Of a stretch of DNA of 64,000 nucleotides, positions 46,345 to 58,084 are shown in pieces. The notes under the pieces were generated by a model that was given only the letters and a program-made list of their open reading frames with translations, searched no databases and had not been told where the DNA came from. Position 1 is the stretch's first letter, and every line of letters begins with the position of its first letter. Made by a program: the position numbers and the translations under genes. The stretch is from Rhinopithecus roxellana. Taxonomy: Eukaryota; Chordata; Mammalia; Primates; Cercopithecidae. The stretch spans positions 79,747,019 to 79,811,018 of the forward strand of contig NC_044557.1 of the NCBI RefSeq assembly GCF_007565055.1, written 5' to 3'.

Positions 46345-46730
46345 TAATATAGTTTGGCTGTGTCCCCACCCAATTCTCATCTCTAATTGTAATCCCCATA
46401 ATCCCCACGTGTTGACGGAAGGACCTGGTGGGAGGTGATTAGACCATGGGGGCAGTTCCCCCATTCTGCTCTTGTGATAGTGACTGAGTTCTCACAAGAT
46501 CTGACGGTTTTATAAGTGTTTGACAGTCCCCCTCCTTCACACTCTCTTTCACCTGCCACCATGTAAGACGTGTCTGCTCCCCCTTCTGCCATGAATGTAA
46601 ATTTCCTGAGGCCTCCCCCGCCACTTGGAGGAGTCACACCATGTGACTGTGAGCCAGTTAGATTTCTTTCCTTTATAAATTACCCAGTCTTGGGCAGTTC
46701 TTTATAGCACTGTGAGAACGGCCTAATACA
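46345..46730 (+). mobile_element. MST-type MaLR solo LTR
   Basis: Sense LTR from TAATATAGTTTGGCTGTGTCCCC (TGATATGG in the family) to CGGCCTAATACA. The TSD is TAGTC (46340-46344) and TAGTT (46731-46735). Promoter-side and poly(A)-side features are degraded. Solo LTR. Confidence 0.88.
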
Positions 46731-46735
46731 TAGTT

Positions 46736-47471
46736 AAAGTTCAAAAGATACTGAAAATGCTTCAGATAAAACTCAACACTCAATTACGAAATAAAACAGA
46801 AAAACTAGTAAGCAAAAAATGAAAGGGAAATTCCTCTAACCTGATTAAATATTCTATCAAAAACCTACAGCAGATATTTTATTTCATGATGAAAATTTGA
46901 AAGTATGCCCTTTAAAATAAAAGCATATTAAAGGTGAGCCTATTGCTACTAGTTTGTAACATTGTGCTGAAAGTTCTAGCTAAAGAGGAGAACAAGGAAA
47001 AGCAAGAAGAACGATAATTAGAAAATAAAATACAAAGACTCATATCATGTGTAGACAATATAATTTTGCACATAGAAAATCTTAGAATATTTAGCAAGAA
47101 CATTTTAAAAGTAATACGGGACTTCAGAAGGGTTTCTTGATGTGAGTAACCTTCTAAAAATCACTAGCATTTCTATTCAGAAATAATAACAATAATTATA
47201 AAATTTTATAAAAATCTGAAAAAAATACTATTTACAAAAGTATGGAAAAATTGTAGTATTACATAAGGGAATACAATTCAGTAGTTTAAATAATGCTATA
47301 TATATCAACATGAATAAATCACAAAAATATAATTTAAAAAGTTTTATAATAAAGTATTTAGAATAATATATTTATTCAAGTTTTCCAGCAAATAAATTAA
47401 TAGTAGATATATTTGTTAATAGCTATGTAATACCAGTAAGAAAAGGTGAGAAACACCAGTAAGTTAAGTTA
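46736..47471. other. No recognised gene or repeat
   Basis: Very AT-rich. The tract 46910-47110 (AAAGTTCTAGCTAAAGAGGAGAACAAGG) is faintly L1-like but not callable. Confidence 0.4.
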
Positions 47472-47804
47472 TAGTTGGCCTTCTATATAAGATCTGCATC
47501 TGTGAATCCAACCAATTAGGTATTGACAGCACCCGGGGAAAATAAGGAATAGCTGTGTCCATACTAAACATGTATAGACTTTTTTCCTTTTCATTATTCC
47601 ATAAAAAATACAATATAACAACCATTTACATAACACATTGTATTAGGTATTATGGGGAATCTAGAGATGATTGATAGTATGTGAGGAAATGTGCATAAGT
47701 TATACGCAAATACACAATTTTATATCAGGGGCTTGGGCATCCCTAGATTTTGGTATACTCTGAGGGTCCTGGAACCAATCCCCTACAGATACCAAGAACT
47801 ACTG
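47472..47804 (+). mobile_element. MER2-like Tigger MITE (Tc1/mariner)
   Basis: Full-length-looking element: start TAGTTGGCCTTC (CAGTTGGCC in the family), GCATCTGTGAATCCAACC, TGTATTAGGTATTATGGGGAATCTAGAG, TTTTGGTATACTCTGAGGGTCC and end ACCAAGAACTACTG. It lies next to a TA at the 5' side, as expected for Tc1/mariner insertions. Length of about 333 bp fits MER2. Confidence 0.88.
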
Positions 47805-48184
47805 TTGAAATAGCAACTTCAAGATAACTATTTCCTTATATAAGGGAAGCGAATGAAACAGGAGAGAATAAGAAAGGGAGTTTTAAATCATATTTGTAAT
47901 ATTTTATTTCTTAAAAATGCAAAGTAAATAGAAAATCAAAATGTTGCCTTTACTATGAATGTTTATATTACCTAGGCTTTTTGATATGTGGTATATGTTA
48001 TGATAAGAAAAATTTACAGAATGATGAGAGATGAGGACAACCATGATCATAGAACATCATGGAATGTAAGAAAGGAGGTTTTTATGCAAAGTCTATACTG
48101 TCAAGGGGGCCATTTGATTGGTGGTTCACAAATTCACTGATTCACTAATAGTCATATAAATAAAGTAGATAAAACTTTAAAAAT
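47805..48184. other. No recognised gene or repeat
   Basis: Nothing identifiable. Confidence 0.4.
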
Positions 48185-48378
48185 TTGTACCAGATAGACA
48201 TGAGTTTGATTTTTAATTTGGCCTCATTTGTTGTGTGGACTTAGTTAATCTTAATTTCACTAAGCTTCCATATTTTCATCTCTAAATCCAAGTAATAATA
48301 GCCTTTTGTCATAGGATAATTTTGAAAATCAAATGAGATAATGTACACAAATAATGTATTATAAATATTGGTGACCTA
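48185..48378 (+). mobile_element. MIR SINE
   Basis: GAGTTTGATTTTTAATTTGGCCTC, GTGTGGACTTAGTTAATC, TTTTCATCTCTAAATCCAAG, AATCAAATGAGATAATG in MIR order. Confidence 0.7.
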
Positions 48379-48509
48379 CTCATTTGCTCTACCTCTTTGG
48401 CCCAGAAGGAGTTGATTTAGTGAAATATCTTTCCAAGAATAATAAGTTCAATTCAATTGGGATCCCTCTGTGCTTCCAAATAATTTAACAATATCACTAA
48501 GAAAGCAGA

Positions 48510-48715
48510 GTGTGGGAGAGAGACCTTGGAGTCAGATAAATACGAATTCATGTTCAGACTTCTCCACCTTAATGACTGTTTTCTTTCCAAGTCTTAAAAA
48601 ATGGAGATAATAAAACATTTTCCACTAATTTGTTGTTAGTACTGAGATAAAGGATGCAGGAATGATGAGAACAAAGTTCACCATAAAAGAGTTGTTCCAT
48701 AAATGTTCATTGTCT
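48510..48715 (+). mobile_element. MIR SINE
   Basis: GACCTTGGAGTCAGATAAATACGAATTCATG, CTTAAAAAATGGAGATAATAAAAC, GTACTGAGATAAAGGATG, GTTCCATAAATGTTCATTG follow MIR order. Confidence 0.7.
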
Positions 48716-50644
48716 TTAGAAAGACAAGAATAATAGGAAATGTGGGAATAAGTCAGCAGAACGTGTAATCAAATGCCTAAGTGGGTGTACAGGAAGCAAG
48801 AGGGCGCAATGTGTAAAAGTGTAAGATCCACTACCTTTTTTATGGTAGGATCAGTCCAAAGGTGTAATGCTTCTCAAGTCTAGGCAAAACTACCTGTTTA
48901 AGGAAGTGACAAAATAAAATCTTCCTGTTTCTCTCAAAGAAGTTTTTGAATTTTTGGCTCATTACCCCTGAGAACCTTCCTCATCAATCTTCTGAAACAT
49001 GATCCCTTGAGGCTTCATTCTCGTATCTTATCTCATTCTACAAACTAGCTCTGTTATCTTTTCCTATTTTAATCTGGAGCTTTCAATACATATTTGCCTA
49101 AATGTTCATGCATCATTTGCAAAGCAGAAAATTAATAAATAAGACTCGGCTGCAGACTGTGCATTGGTGCACAATTAGTATGAATCCTCTGAAAAAGCTG
49201 AGATAACCTCTGCGAGAGAGGCTTATCTAGCTTGTTTTTACAAATCGAAAACAAGGTGCTGAACAAGGGTTTATCTCAACCAAGAGAGCTACTTGAACAA
49301 TTTAGATAACTTTCTATTTGCCAACCAACTTTCTGTTATCAGGAAATACTACAGCAAGAGGTTGGCCGTGTAAAATATGTGGAAATTTTCAGCATACATT
49401 TATATTCCAGCTTGAAAGATGATGTTGTTTAAGTAACAGACAAGTGATGAAATGCTATTAAAGGTGTACAAAGTAACTGCCAGTCAAAAAAGCCAGAGCA
49501 AGCTGTCACAGAGAGGCTCATGTATCAACAGCACTGTGACTTTTTGTTTGCTTTTATCACAACTTGGGGTATAAAGAGCCATTTACCTGATTGGATGTGG
49601 GACAGTTGCCATTTTCCTCTTTCCTTTGAAAAGGTGTCTTTTGGAGTCGTGTGCCTGATGATGCTCTATAGACAGAGCTTTCTATACAGTGGTGTTTCTA
49701 GAAATGTCCAAAATTCAGAAGATACATTTAGAATCCTTCAAGATCAAAAGCGTCCTGCAAAATTTGAGGGGGTGGAGAGGGACAGAAATTTCAAAGGCTT
49801 CAAAGGAAAAAACAAACTTGCTACCAGAGAGTGTTTTGCGAGTGAAACTAATTTTCAGCAATGGAATCAATTACAAAAATAAAAGTGGCCTATCCCACAA
49901 AGAGGGAGGTAGATGGCAAATGCTATTTCCTGTTCCACACTTTGGCAAGTGGAATCTTGCAGTGTTAGGGAAATAACACAAAAGAATATTACACCGCGCG
50001 ACAGAGAAATGTTGAGAAAAGAGGACGAAAGCCTGACAGTGGGAGGAAGCAGATGCATTTGGATGGAACTCGGCAGGAAGTTTAATAACATCACCTCAGA
50101 CCTGGCAACTGCTGAACCATAGGCTTACTCTAGCAATTAATCGAACATTCTAACAGTCACAGGAATAAGAAGCTGGCAGAAATTCTGAAAAATAAAAATA
50201 AACCGTAAAGAATCTTTTGTATGTGGCAAACTGCAGATAGACCAACTATGCATCTGATGGATTTTCATTATGCAAAGGGAAGCAGTTCCATATGAAACAA
50301 CACTTTTTCGAATCAGCTGGCAATGAATTTGGAAAATGAAGATGAACCTCTTGATTTGAATACATTTATGAAATAAGATTGAGAAAAATGGAGAAAAGGT
50401 ATAAAGTGCTGGGGTAGAAAACAGCTAAATCATTTCCAAATTGAAAGTTTGGGATAAATGAAACTTTTAGGGAAACAAACATATATAACTGTGAGACTCA
50501 TGATATTTATGAAAGAATTTTTAGCTGTGACAAGTCATGCTAAGTCTCTTAAGCGGGATATAATTTTTTTTTTTTTTTAGCTTGAGTTCACTCCTGGAAA
50601 TCACATGTAGTTCAAAAACACAGTGTGGACCAGAAGGAAGGGTA
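48716..50644. other. Repeat-free block with GATA-motif cluster
   Basis: No recognisable transposon in about 1.9 kb, unlike most of the window. Between 49201 and 49341 five WGATAR matches occur (see the separate entry). A 120-codon plus-strand frame (49520-49882) and overlapping frames lie here but show no known domain or motif. A T-run lies at 50566-50578. Confidence 0.5.
49201..49341. promoter_or_regulatory. Candidate GATA-factor binding cluster
   Basis: WGATAR matches at 49201-49206 (AGATAA), 49223-49228 (TTATCT), 49271-49276 (TTATCT), 49304-49309 (AGATAA) and 49336-49341 (TTATCA). Five in 141 bp is more than expected by chance even in AT-rich DNA, but the search was made after the fact. 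Regulatory role is inference only. Confidence 0.25.
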
Positions 50645-50815
50645 TAATCTTAAACAGGTTACTTCACACTCTGAGACCCAGTTTCACTATCATTGTAAAA
50701 TGGAAATGATATTGATCTTCTGAGGTTGTTGTCATGATTAAACAAGAATATTTATAAAGAATTTAGTACTTTCCTGGTATTACAGTAGATGCTCAACAAC
50801 TGAGATTATCATCAC
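50645..50815 (+). mobile_element. MIR SINE
   Basis: AACAGGTTACTTCACACTCTGAGACCCAG, TGTAAAATGGAAATGATATTG, GAGGTTGTTGTCATGATTAAAC, GTAGATGCTCAACAAC are a clear MIR series. Confidence 0.8.
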
Positions 50816-51277
50816 CTTTATTAGGACCTTAACTCACTTTACCCTATGACCTGGAACACAAGAGATTTCGCCTGAGTTTTAAGGGAAGAACCTATAATTA
50901 AACAAATAAGTCTTTCACTTCTAAAGAAAATTAGCCTAGTTCAGTGTCACCAGTATTAATGCTCACATGTCAACAGGATATAGTGCCATGAAGTGGGAAG
51001 CGTATCAAACCAGGAAAAGACTGTAATAGCAGAAAGTCTCTAGACATAACATTCAATATCGTTGATTTACCTGCTGAGAGAATTATCCCCTTTTTTAGTT
51101 TTTTGAGTACCTGATTAATATGAGGACCACGTATCAATGGGTGTTAAGGCCGCTTCCATTTTAACACCTCTCTAACACTTACTAATCTAATCTCCTCTTA
51201 AACAAAGAAAGATCAGACTTCAAGTCTAGATTCTTTACCGGTAAGCATCTCTACTTAAATTTAGTAACACTGTTTTC
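50816..51277. other. No recognised gene or repeat
   Basis: Nothing identifiable. Confidence 0.4.
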
Positions 51278-51292
51278 ATAGTATTCATTCTT

Positions 51293-51867
51293 TTTGTTCC
51301 TTTTACAATTTTTAATTGATACATAATAATTATATATATTTATTGGGTACATGTGATATCTTGATACATGCATGCAATGTGCAATGATCGAATCAGGGAT
51401 TTAGGATATCCATCACCCATATCATTTATTATTTCTTTATGTTAGGAACATTTTGGCTTCTCTTTTAGCTATTTTATAATATTTAATAAATTAACTTGTG
51501 GCACCTTACTGTGCTATCAAAAACTAGAACTGATCCCTTCTGTCTATATGTTTGTACCCATTAACAAACCTCCCTTTATCACCCCCACCCCCACTCTTGG
51601 CAGCCTGTGGTTAACATTATTCTACTCTTTATCTCCATGAGATCAATTTTTTTTTTTTGCTTCCACCTATGCTTAAGAACATACAATATTTGTTTTTCTG
51701 TGCCTGGCTTATTTCACTTAACATGTAACTTCCAGTTTCATACACGTTGTGGCAAAGGACAAGATTTCCTTTTTATGGCTGAGTAATATTCCACTGTGTG
51801 TATGTATACCACATTTCCTTTGTCCATTCATCTGCCAATGGACACATAGGTCGATATCCTAACTATT
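51293..51867 (-). mobile_element. 5'-truncated L1 (L1M/L1P), with TSD
   Basis: Antisense 3' UTR (TTAATTGATACATAATAATTATATATATTTATTGGG, GATATCCATCACCC) and antisense ORF2 C-terminus (TTTTTATGGCTGAGTAATATTCCACTG, CCATTCATCTGCCAATGGACAC). A perfect 15-bp TSD ATAGTATTCATTCTT lies at 51278-51292 and 51868-51882. Length about 575 bp. Confidence 0.9.
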
Positions 51868-51934
51868 ATAGTATTCATTCTTATAACTGTCTTGTATTTA
51901 TAACAATATATTGTTTTTCCAATTAAGGTAATTA

Positions 51935-52474
51935 AAGAAAATAAAAAATATTCCACCCAAAATTTACTTCTTTTGAAGTATTTTGAGATGGGCTATTCAG
52001 AGGGCCTGTAGACAGGAATAGCCCTGAAAAGCTGCCTTGTGTGGAAGAGACTGGCATCTGTACAGAAAAATCTGTAATAGGAAAGTAAATCAGCCAAGCT
52101 TTCCCTGAGGCCTTCCCCCTTATCCAGATTTAGGAAAAATTAACTCAACCACAGGCTACCATCTATGCTTTCTGAGAGCTGCTACCTATAAGGTTTTATC
52201 TACATAGTGAGAACACCTTTACCCCAGGCCTTCCTTTCTCTCTACCTCCCATAAGCTCTCTTTTCACAATCCAATCCCCTATCCTTTTGTAACCTCAAAA
52301 TGGTATAAAAGTATCTGGTCTTTTCTTTGTGTTTCATGTTTTCTATGACTCTCATACACACATGTAAACATGAATAAATTTTCTATTCCTTTTCTCCTAT
52401 TAATCTGCCTTTTGTCAGTCTATTTTCAGTGAACCTCCAGAGGATAAAGAGTAAGTTTTTCCTTGGCCCCTACA
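51935..52474 (+). mobile_element. ERV1-like LTR (MER4-group type)
   Basis: GAATAGCCCTGAAAAGCTGCC, ACTGGCATCTGTACAG, CTGAGAGCTGCTACCTATAAGG, TATA-like GGTATAAAAGTATCTGG (52302-52318), poly(A) signal AATAAA (52373-52378), and end GGATAAAGAGTAAG...CCTTGGCCCCTACA. The 5' end is not clear and no TSD was found. Confidence 0.75.
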
Positions 52475-52564
52475 TAATGATAAAGAGTGTGATTTTAAAA
52501 TACATATATGTATGTAAAAAAAGTGAACATATGTAAGGAAGAATATTCAGTAAATCATTGTTCA

Positions 52565-52778
52565 ACTTGTCATTAGTTATAGGTTCTTGATAAAGTTGCT
52601 TAAACTTTCTAAGTCCTACTTCCTTGTTTATAATATGAGATCATTGTACGTATTTCCTAAGGCTTTAAAAGTACGTATTTCCTATAGTTACATAATCTAA
52701 CCATGTATGTGAAGTGTGTAACCGAATGTTCCAGCCCATAGTAATACAGGCTCAATAAATACTTGCTATGATTTTAGG
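52565..52778 (+). mobile_element. MIR SINE with small duplication
   Basis: CTTGATAAAGTTGCTTAAACTTTCTAAG, TTGTTTATAATATGAGATC, ATAGTAATACAGGCTCAATAAATACTTGC in MIR order. The 14-mer GTACGTATTTCCTA is present twice, at 52646-52659 and 52671-52684. Confidence 0.65.
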
Positions 52779-53199
52779 GAATGCCAATCCTTGAGTAAGT
52801 GTGTTCGTCATTCTATGAAACCAATCTTCATATTTAACAGCCTAGTTATCCAAATTACCTTCTACTAAAAAAGCAGTGAGATTTTGGTTAAAAAAAAAAA
52901 AAAAAAGAAGAAGAAGAAGACAAAACACGTACATACAGAGTTCTTAATTATTTCACTCCTGATAACTGATAGAAATGCTTAAAAAATAATGGCAAGGCTG
53001 TTCAGTATATCTGAAAAGAGGAGTACATATCTATATGAGATTGAGAATTAAATAAACAACAAGTATCCCAGAAACCATAGGATATTCTTCTGGGGTATAC
53101 AGAGGTTGAAGAAAGTAAAGAGAGAGATGGATTTAAACATTGAAGATAAAGGAAAACAGAGAATAAAAGAAATACTACCAAATGGCTTATTCTAAAATG
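52779..53199. other. No named repeat; A-run and (AAG)n at 52890-52920
   Basis: An A-run of about 18 bp passes into AAGAAGAAGAAG. Nothing else. Confidence 0.5.
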
Positions 53200-53720
53200 T
53201 TATACAACTTAGGGTCTTTGACTGCAAGCAATAGAAACTGACTTTGACTAACATAAGCAAGTTTACATTTTTGACTCATAGCAGGGAAAGGCTGAAGAAC
53301 CAGAAATGGAAATGGGTAGGAACAAAGGTGGCTCAGAGGCATGAAATGGGAATAGAATCAGATCAGGAAAGGTTGCTTAGGATGTTAATATGTGGAGAGG
53401 ATAGAACTCTATTTTCAGTATTCTTTTCTTTCTGTAAAATTTCATATTTTCAAAAGAAAGAATCCTCTTAGTCTAGCTCATGGCAGGTATCGCTTCCATG
53501 ACCAAGAAACACCAAAAAACTTAACAACATTAAAACCCCATTAGCACGAACTCACTGGGAGAACCTCATGGTAATGTACCTATCAGGGAAAAAATAATTT
53601 TAATAAAGGACATCAAAATTTTGGTGAAATGGAAAAACAGATGCTAAGCAGCCAAGGAAAACAAAGAGCCATAGCAAGAAGGATGAGGTCCAGGCCAAAG
53701 GCATTTCATCATCAAGACTA
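53200..53720. mobile_element. Possible old interspersed repeat, family not assigned
   Basis: GGTCTTTGACTGCAAGCAATAGAAACTGACTTTGACTAAC...AAGCAAGTTTACATTTTTGACTCATAG resembles a frequent mammalian repeat that starts with 'ACTGCAAGTAACAGAAACC'. I cannot name it safely. Confidence 0.35.
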
Positions 53721-53973
53721 GCTTTCCAATAGCCATAGTTCTTGGCTTATATTGAATCCCAAAACACAAATCAAAGACCATGGTGCTATGGAGAAAGAAT
53801 GGCCCTCTCACATTTGCTGGACATCTTTAGTTTGCTCTTCAAGGCCTCCTTTGCCTTTCTCCAACCCTGATCTCACTAAAATAATAATTCTGCATATTAG
53901 AAAGCAAAAAGTTAAAGGAAAATTATTAAGGCTAATATATTATGACTGAACTTCATTGACACTAAAGATAAAA

Positions 53974-54266
53974 GGCCAGGCCCAGTAGCTCACGCCTGCA
54001 ATCCTAGCACTTTGGGAGGCCGAGGCAGGCAGATCACAAGGTCAGTAGTTCAAGGCCAGCCTGACCCACCTGGTGAAACCCTGTCTCTACTAAAAATATA
54101 ATTAGCCACGCATGATGGCATGCACCTGTAATTCCAGCTACTCAGAAGGCTGAGGCAGGAGAATCGCTTGAACCCAGGAGGTGGAGGTTGCAGTGAGCCA
54201 AGATTGCGCCACTGCACTCCAGCCTGGGCAACAGAGCGAGACTCCATCTCAAAAAAAAAAAAAAAA
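53974..54266 (+). mobile_element. AluS, full length
   Basis: Dimeric Alu (GGCCAGGCCCAGTAGCTCACGCC to GAGCGAGACTCCATCTC plus A-tail). Weak TSD AAAGATAMA at 53964-53973 and from 54265. Confidence 0.93.
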
Positions 54267-54275
54267 AGATACAAA

Positions 54276-54852
54276 TAGAAGTCAAATGTTAACATGCTGA
54301 AGTTTGCTCTTTCCCTATTTAAATGGATTTTAATGGAGTGGGCAGGAGGGGAAGAAATGAAGAAGGACATGGGCACATTATATTGGAAGAATGCCTACTA
54401 AAGGGGCATTAGTTCAATAAAATGAGAGGCAGAGAGGCTCAGCAAACTTCAGAGAACTTGAGAGTCCATTTTTCTGTAGTAGATGGAAATAACAAAAACA
54501 ATGAACAGAAATGTGCCACAATGTCCTACTACTGTTCTATTTATCTATTAATACATAGTTCAGTCTCAGATAATCAATGAGATTTGGAGGGAGATTTTTT
54601 TTTTTTTTGACAGTCAAATTCACTAAGAGGAAATTTTATTATGTTGGTAAGAATTTCTTATAGGATGTCTCATTATAGACAATTTCGTGTGATTTTTTAA
54701 ACTGTTTTTAATTCAAATTTCAGTAATGGTCCTAAACACCGTTGACTAGATAGACCAGTTCTGCTAATCTCTTAAATGACAGTGGCTAGACAAGGCAAGA
54801 CAAGGAGGGAGGTTAAGCCAAGAATTCTCAATGGCAGGAGCAGTAGAGGAAG
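54276..54852. other. No recognised gene or repeat
   Basis: A T-run lies near 54595-54609. Nothing identified. Confidence 0.4.
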
Positions 54853-54857
54853 CAGGT

Positions 54858-55218
54858 TGTATCAGTCCATTTTCATGCTCTGATAAAGACACACCCAAGA
54901 CTGAGTAGTTTATAAAGAAAAAGAGGTTTGACGAACTCACAGTTCCAAGTGGTTGAGGAGACCTCATAATCATGGCAGAAGGTGAAAGGCATGTCTTACA
55001 CGGCAGCAGACAGAAGAGAATGAGAATCAAGCAAAAGGAATATCACCTTATAAAACCATCAGATCTTGTGAGACTTACTTGCTTCTATGAGAACATCATG
55101 GGGGAAACTGCCCCCATGATTCAATTATCTCCCACCGGCTCCCTCCCACAACATATGGGAATTACGGGAGCTACAATTCAAGATGAGATTTGAGTGAGAA
55201 CACAGTCAAGCCATATCA
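54858..55218 (-). mobile_element. MST/THE1-type MaLR solo LTR
   Basis: Antisense LTR from TGTATCAGTCCATTTTCATGC to CAGTCAAGCCATATCA. A perfect TSD CAGGT lies at 54853-54857 and 55219-55223. Internal region lost by LTR-LTR recombination. Confidence 0.92.
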
Positions 55219-55505
55219 CAGGTCCACCCCTAAGCTTTGTAAGGAGACCCACATGCCTTATGCCTCATTATTTAAAGTTACAAATCAAGCTAACAAGCTG
55301 ATAAATTAAATATGTTTATCTGTATTAACTTCTTACCAACTCACAGAATTGATTCCAACTTAGAATGATTGGATTCCTTGGAGTTCCATATCAAAACATG
55401 AAAGTGCTGGTGGATACAATTCCTACTCTATTCCTCTGCTTTCTCCCTTCTCCTTACCACCCTGACAACATCCTGAATGGTGAAGGGCCTCATGTACATC
55501 TATGT

Positions 55506-55875
55506 TGTCATGGAGTGAATATTTCTGTTCCCCCACCCCAAATTTATATGTGTAAGCTCTATCATCCAGTAAGAATGTATTTGGAGTAAAGAAGTAATTA
55601 ATGTCAAATGAAGTCATGAGGGTGTGACCCAGATCCAGTAGGATTAGTGCCCTTATAAGAAGAGACACCATGGTGTGCACTCTCTGTCTCTGAGCAAGCA
55701 CCAAGGAAAGGCCATGCGAGGACATAGTGAGACAGCAGCTGTCTGCATGCTAGAAATAGAGGTCTTACCAGAAATCTAATTGGCTAGATCTTGATCTTGC
55801 ACTATGAGGAAATAAATGTCTGTTGTTAAAGCTAACCAGCCTATTTTCTTACATCAGCACAAGTAGGCTAACACA
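55506..55875 (+). mobile_element. MLT1-like MaLR solo LTR
   Basis: Sense LTR from TGTCATGGAGTGAATATTTC through GGTGTGACCCAGATCCAGTAGG, CACCAAGGAAAGGCCATGCGAGGAC, TCTTGATCTTGCACTATGAGG, AAATAAATGTCTGTTGTTAAAGC (poly(A) signal) to GTAGGCTAACACA. The perfect TSD TATGT is at 55501-55505 and 55876-55880. Confidence 0.88.
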
Positions 55876-55880
55876 TATGT

Positions 55881-56179
55881 GGATACCCCACACTGCACAT
55901 CCAAGCTCTGTCCACACTTTCTGCTAACAGCCACCCTTTGGTTACCCCTTGCACACAGAAGTGTGCATAGTGGAGACATGGAATGCCATCAAGAAGGTAA
56001 CCTAGGCAGAGAACCATGCAGGTCCTTAGCACTCAAATATGGTGTGGAAGAGTAGGCATAGGCTTTGGGTAGGCATGTACCCTTGACTCTAAAGAATCCT
56101 TGCCCTACAGAGAAGAGTATGGTTAAAGCAGTTTCAGAGAGACATTTCAAAAATATGCGGCTAGTTCTTAGGACTTATA
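55881..56179. other. No recognised gene or repeat
   Basis: Nothing identifiable. Confidence 0.4.
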
Positions 56180-56292
56180 CCCAGAGACTCAAATTTGATA
56201 GATCTGTGATGCTTCAGGGGACTGGATGTTTTCTACTCAGAATTTCTGGTGATTCTGATGAGAATCCCCCATTGGAGAAAACCATTCTAAAG
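56180..56292. mobile_element. MER5-like hAT MITE fragment
   Basis: TACCCAGAGACTCAAATTTGATAGATCTGTG, TTCTGGTGATTCTGATGAGAATC and GGAGAAAACCATTCT match one part of a MER5-type element. Confidence 0.55.
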
Positions 56293-56296
56293 AGGA

Positions 56297-56545
56297 AATA
56301 TTGTGTAGTGGTTAAATGCATGACTAAATGTGGTTAATTATATTCTGATCTAAAATACCTGACTTTGAATTCCGCCTCTATTGGGCAGTAACCATGGAAC
56401 TCTATACAAATTACTTACCTAATTTATGGCTAATTTCTTCACTACAAAATGGGATAAATGTAAGTATTTCATTCTTATGGTTGTTTGAAGATGAAATAAG
56501 TGAGTATATATTAAACATTTATAAATGTATCAGATAGAGAGCACA
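56297..56545 (+). mobile_element. MIR SINE
   Basis: TGTGTAGTGGTTAAATGCATGAC, TGACTTTGAATTCCGCCTC, CAAATTACTTACCTAATTTATGG, CACTACAAAATGGGATAAATG, TTGAAGATGAAATAAGTGAG form a nearly complete MIR. Confidence 0.85.
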
Positions 56546-57406
56546 AAAATTTCTAAAAATTAGTTGACATTTACTCATATTTAAAATAATCGTGGAATGA
56601 GTGTGAAAGGCAAAAAAAACATATTTATCAAATCAATTAATATATTTTGCCAACACTGAATAGGTAAAGATATTTAAACTACTGCCTGATGCAAAGTTTT
56701 TGACATATGTGAAATTTAAAATCTTCAATATGTTCTTCCTATATTCATTATCTTTCTCCTTCATTAAGTCTCATAATTGAAACTTGGTTTTGAATATGAA
56801 ATGAAATTGGTCTGCCAAAGGGATAAAGTTGTTGTCTCTACATAGTGTGAAAGTCATTCCATCTCTGCTATGTAAACTCCTATTAGTAAAAGTGCAAAGT
56901 CCATGTACACCTTGAAAGATTTCCCACTCATAGGATTATCAAAATGTCCTGTGAAAGTAGACCTCACTGAGTATTTCCAGCATACTAAATTCCTAATGAT
57001 TTTTCCCCCATGGAAAAGACATGCTTATTCTTACAGGCTAAGAATATGCTTATTCAGAAACAGAACTGAGAAAGTATGCAGGCTAATGAAATAATATTTC
57101 AGATCTCACATTTCCATGTGGCAGAACAGGAATAGAAAGAAATCCTACTAAAGCTGGTACTGACATTCCCAGATGTGCAGCCATTAACACATGCTAAAAC
57201 AGGCTTTTAAAAGAGTCTATGCATTTTTCTCCAAAGAAATATAAAATACCGTTCTCTAAAACAGTCCCATAATCCTCTGTCCTCCTTAACTTAGGAGTTA
57301 TCAAAGCAGCAAGCAATTTTCTGGAACATTGCCACTGTCATGAATGTCATAAGTGGAAAAGAAGGAAGACAATGTAAATCAGCATGGTATTTTTATTTCT
57401 GGTTTT

Positions 57407-57407
<1 letters not shown>
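56546..57407. other. No recognised gene or repeat
   Basis: AT-rich, nothing identifiable. Confidence 0.45.

Positions 57408-57448
<41 letters not shown>
57408..57448 (+). repeat. Pure poly(T), 41 bp
   Basis: Uninterrupted T-run not attached to a recognisable Alu or L1. It may be the tail of a lost or unidentified retroposon, or an expanded homopolymer. Confidence 0.95.
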
Positions 57449-57449
<1 letters not shown>

Positions 57450-58084
57450 AGTCCTTACAGAACCATGCAATATTGATTTGAGGCAGGATTAGCCCACAGC
57501 AGTCTATGCATCATTGAAGGGTTTAGTTGAAAGCCTGTTTATTCACTATTGTTTACTGCCACCCAACATATCTTTTGGGGATGAGGATAGGACTCTGCCA
57601 AAAAGCTAGGTGAGAGCAAGCTGTATAAATCCACTCTCTAGCAGTACTGGTAAAGTATTAAATGCATCCCCTGCCTGGACCTGGGGCACATGCTGGGCTG
57701 GAAATGGCTCTTTTGGGAGGTATTGAAGAATGTGATGTCATACAACTTCTCAAAATGTACTAAAATGAAGTCCAGACATTATCATAATAATTTACATTAC
57801 CTAGAGTCAGAAGCTATTGATTATTCACAGGAGAATGAAGCCACAAGAACTGCCCCATAAACGCTTAGTACTCTGCCATCCTTACTCAGAAATGTTGAAT
57901 GCAAGATAAGTTTTGATTCCAATTGTGATCAACAATAATTGAAAATACAAAGCCATGTTTTCTTAAGAGCCTCTTTGACAAGGTTTCTGAGCTCATCACT
58001 CACTCTTCTAGACTACATTGGGTACATAAATAATTATGTGTAAATGTGAAAATGGAAATTTTCCAATATGTTTACATTAGGCAT
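57449..58084. other. No recognised gene or repeat
   Basis: Slightly higher GC near 57600-57730. Nothing identified. Confidence 0.45.

Noticed and set aside
49520..49882. 120-codon plus-strand open frame in the repeat-free block
   Set aside because: No recognisable domain, overlaps another open frame of similar length, and such a length is expected by chance in 64 kb. Kept only as part of the block description.
52302..52378. TATA-like box and AATAAA as a host promoter or gene end
   Set aside because: They are the normal promoter and poly(A) signals of the ERV1-like LTR.
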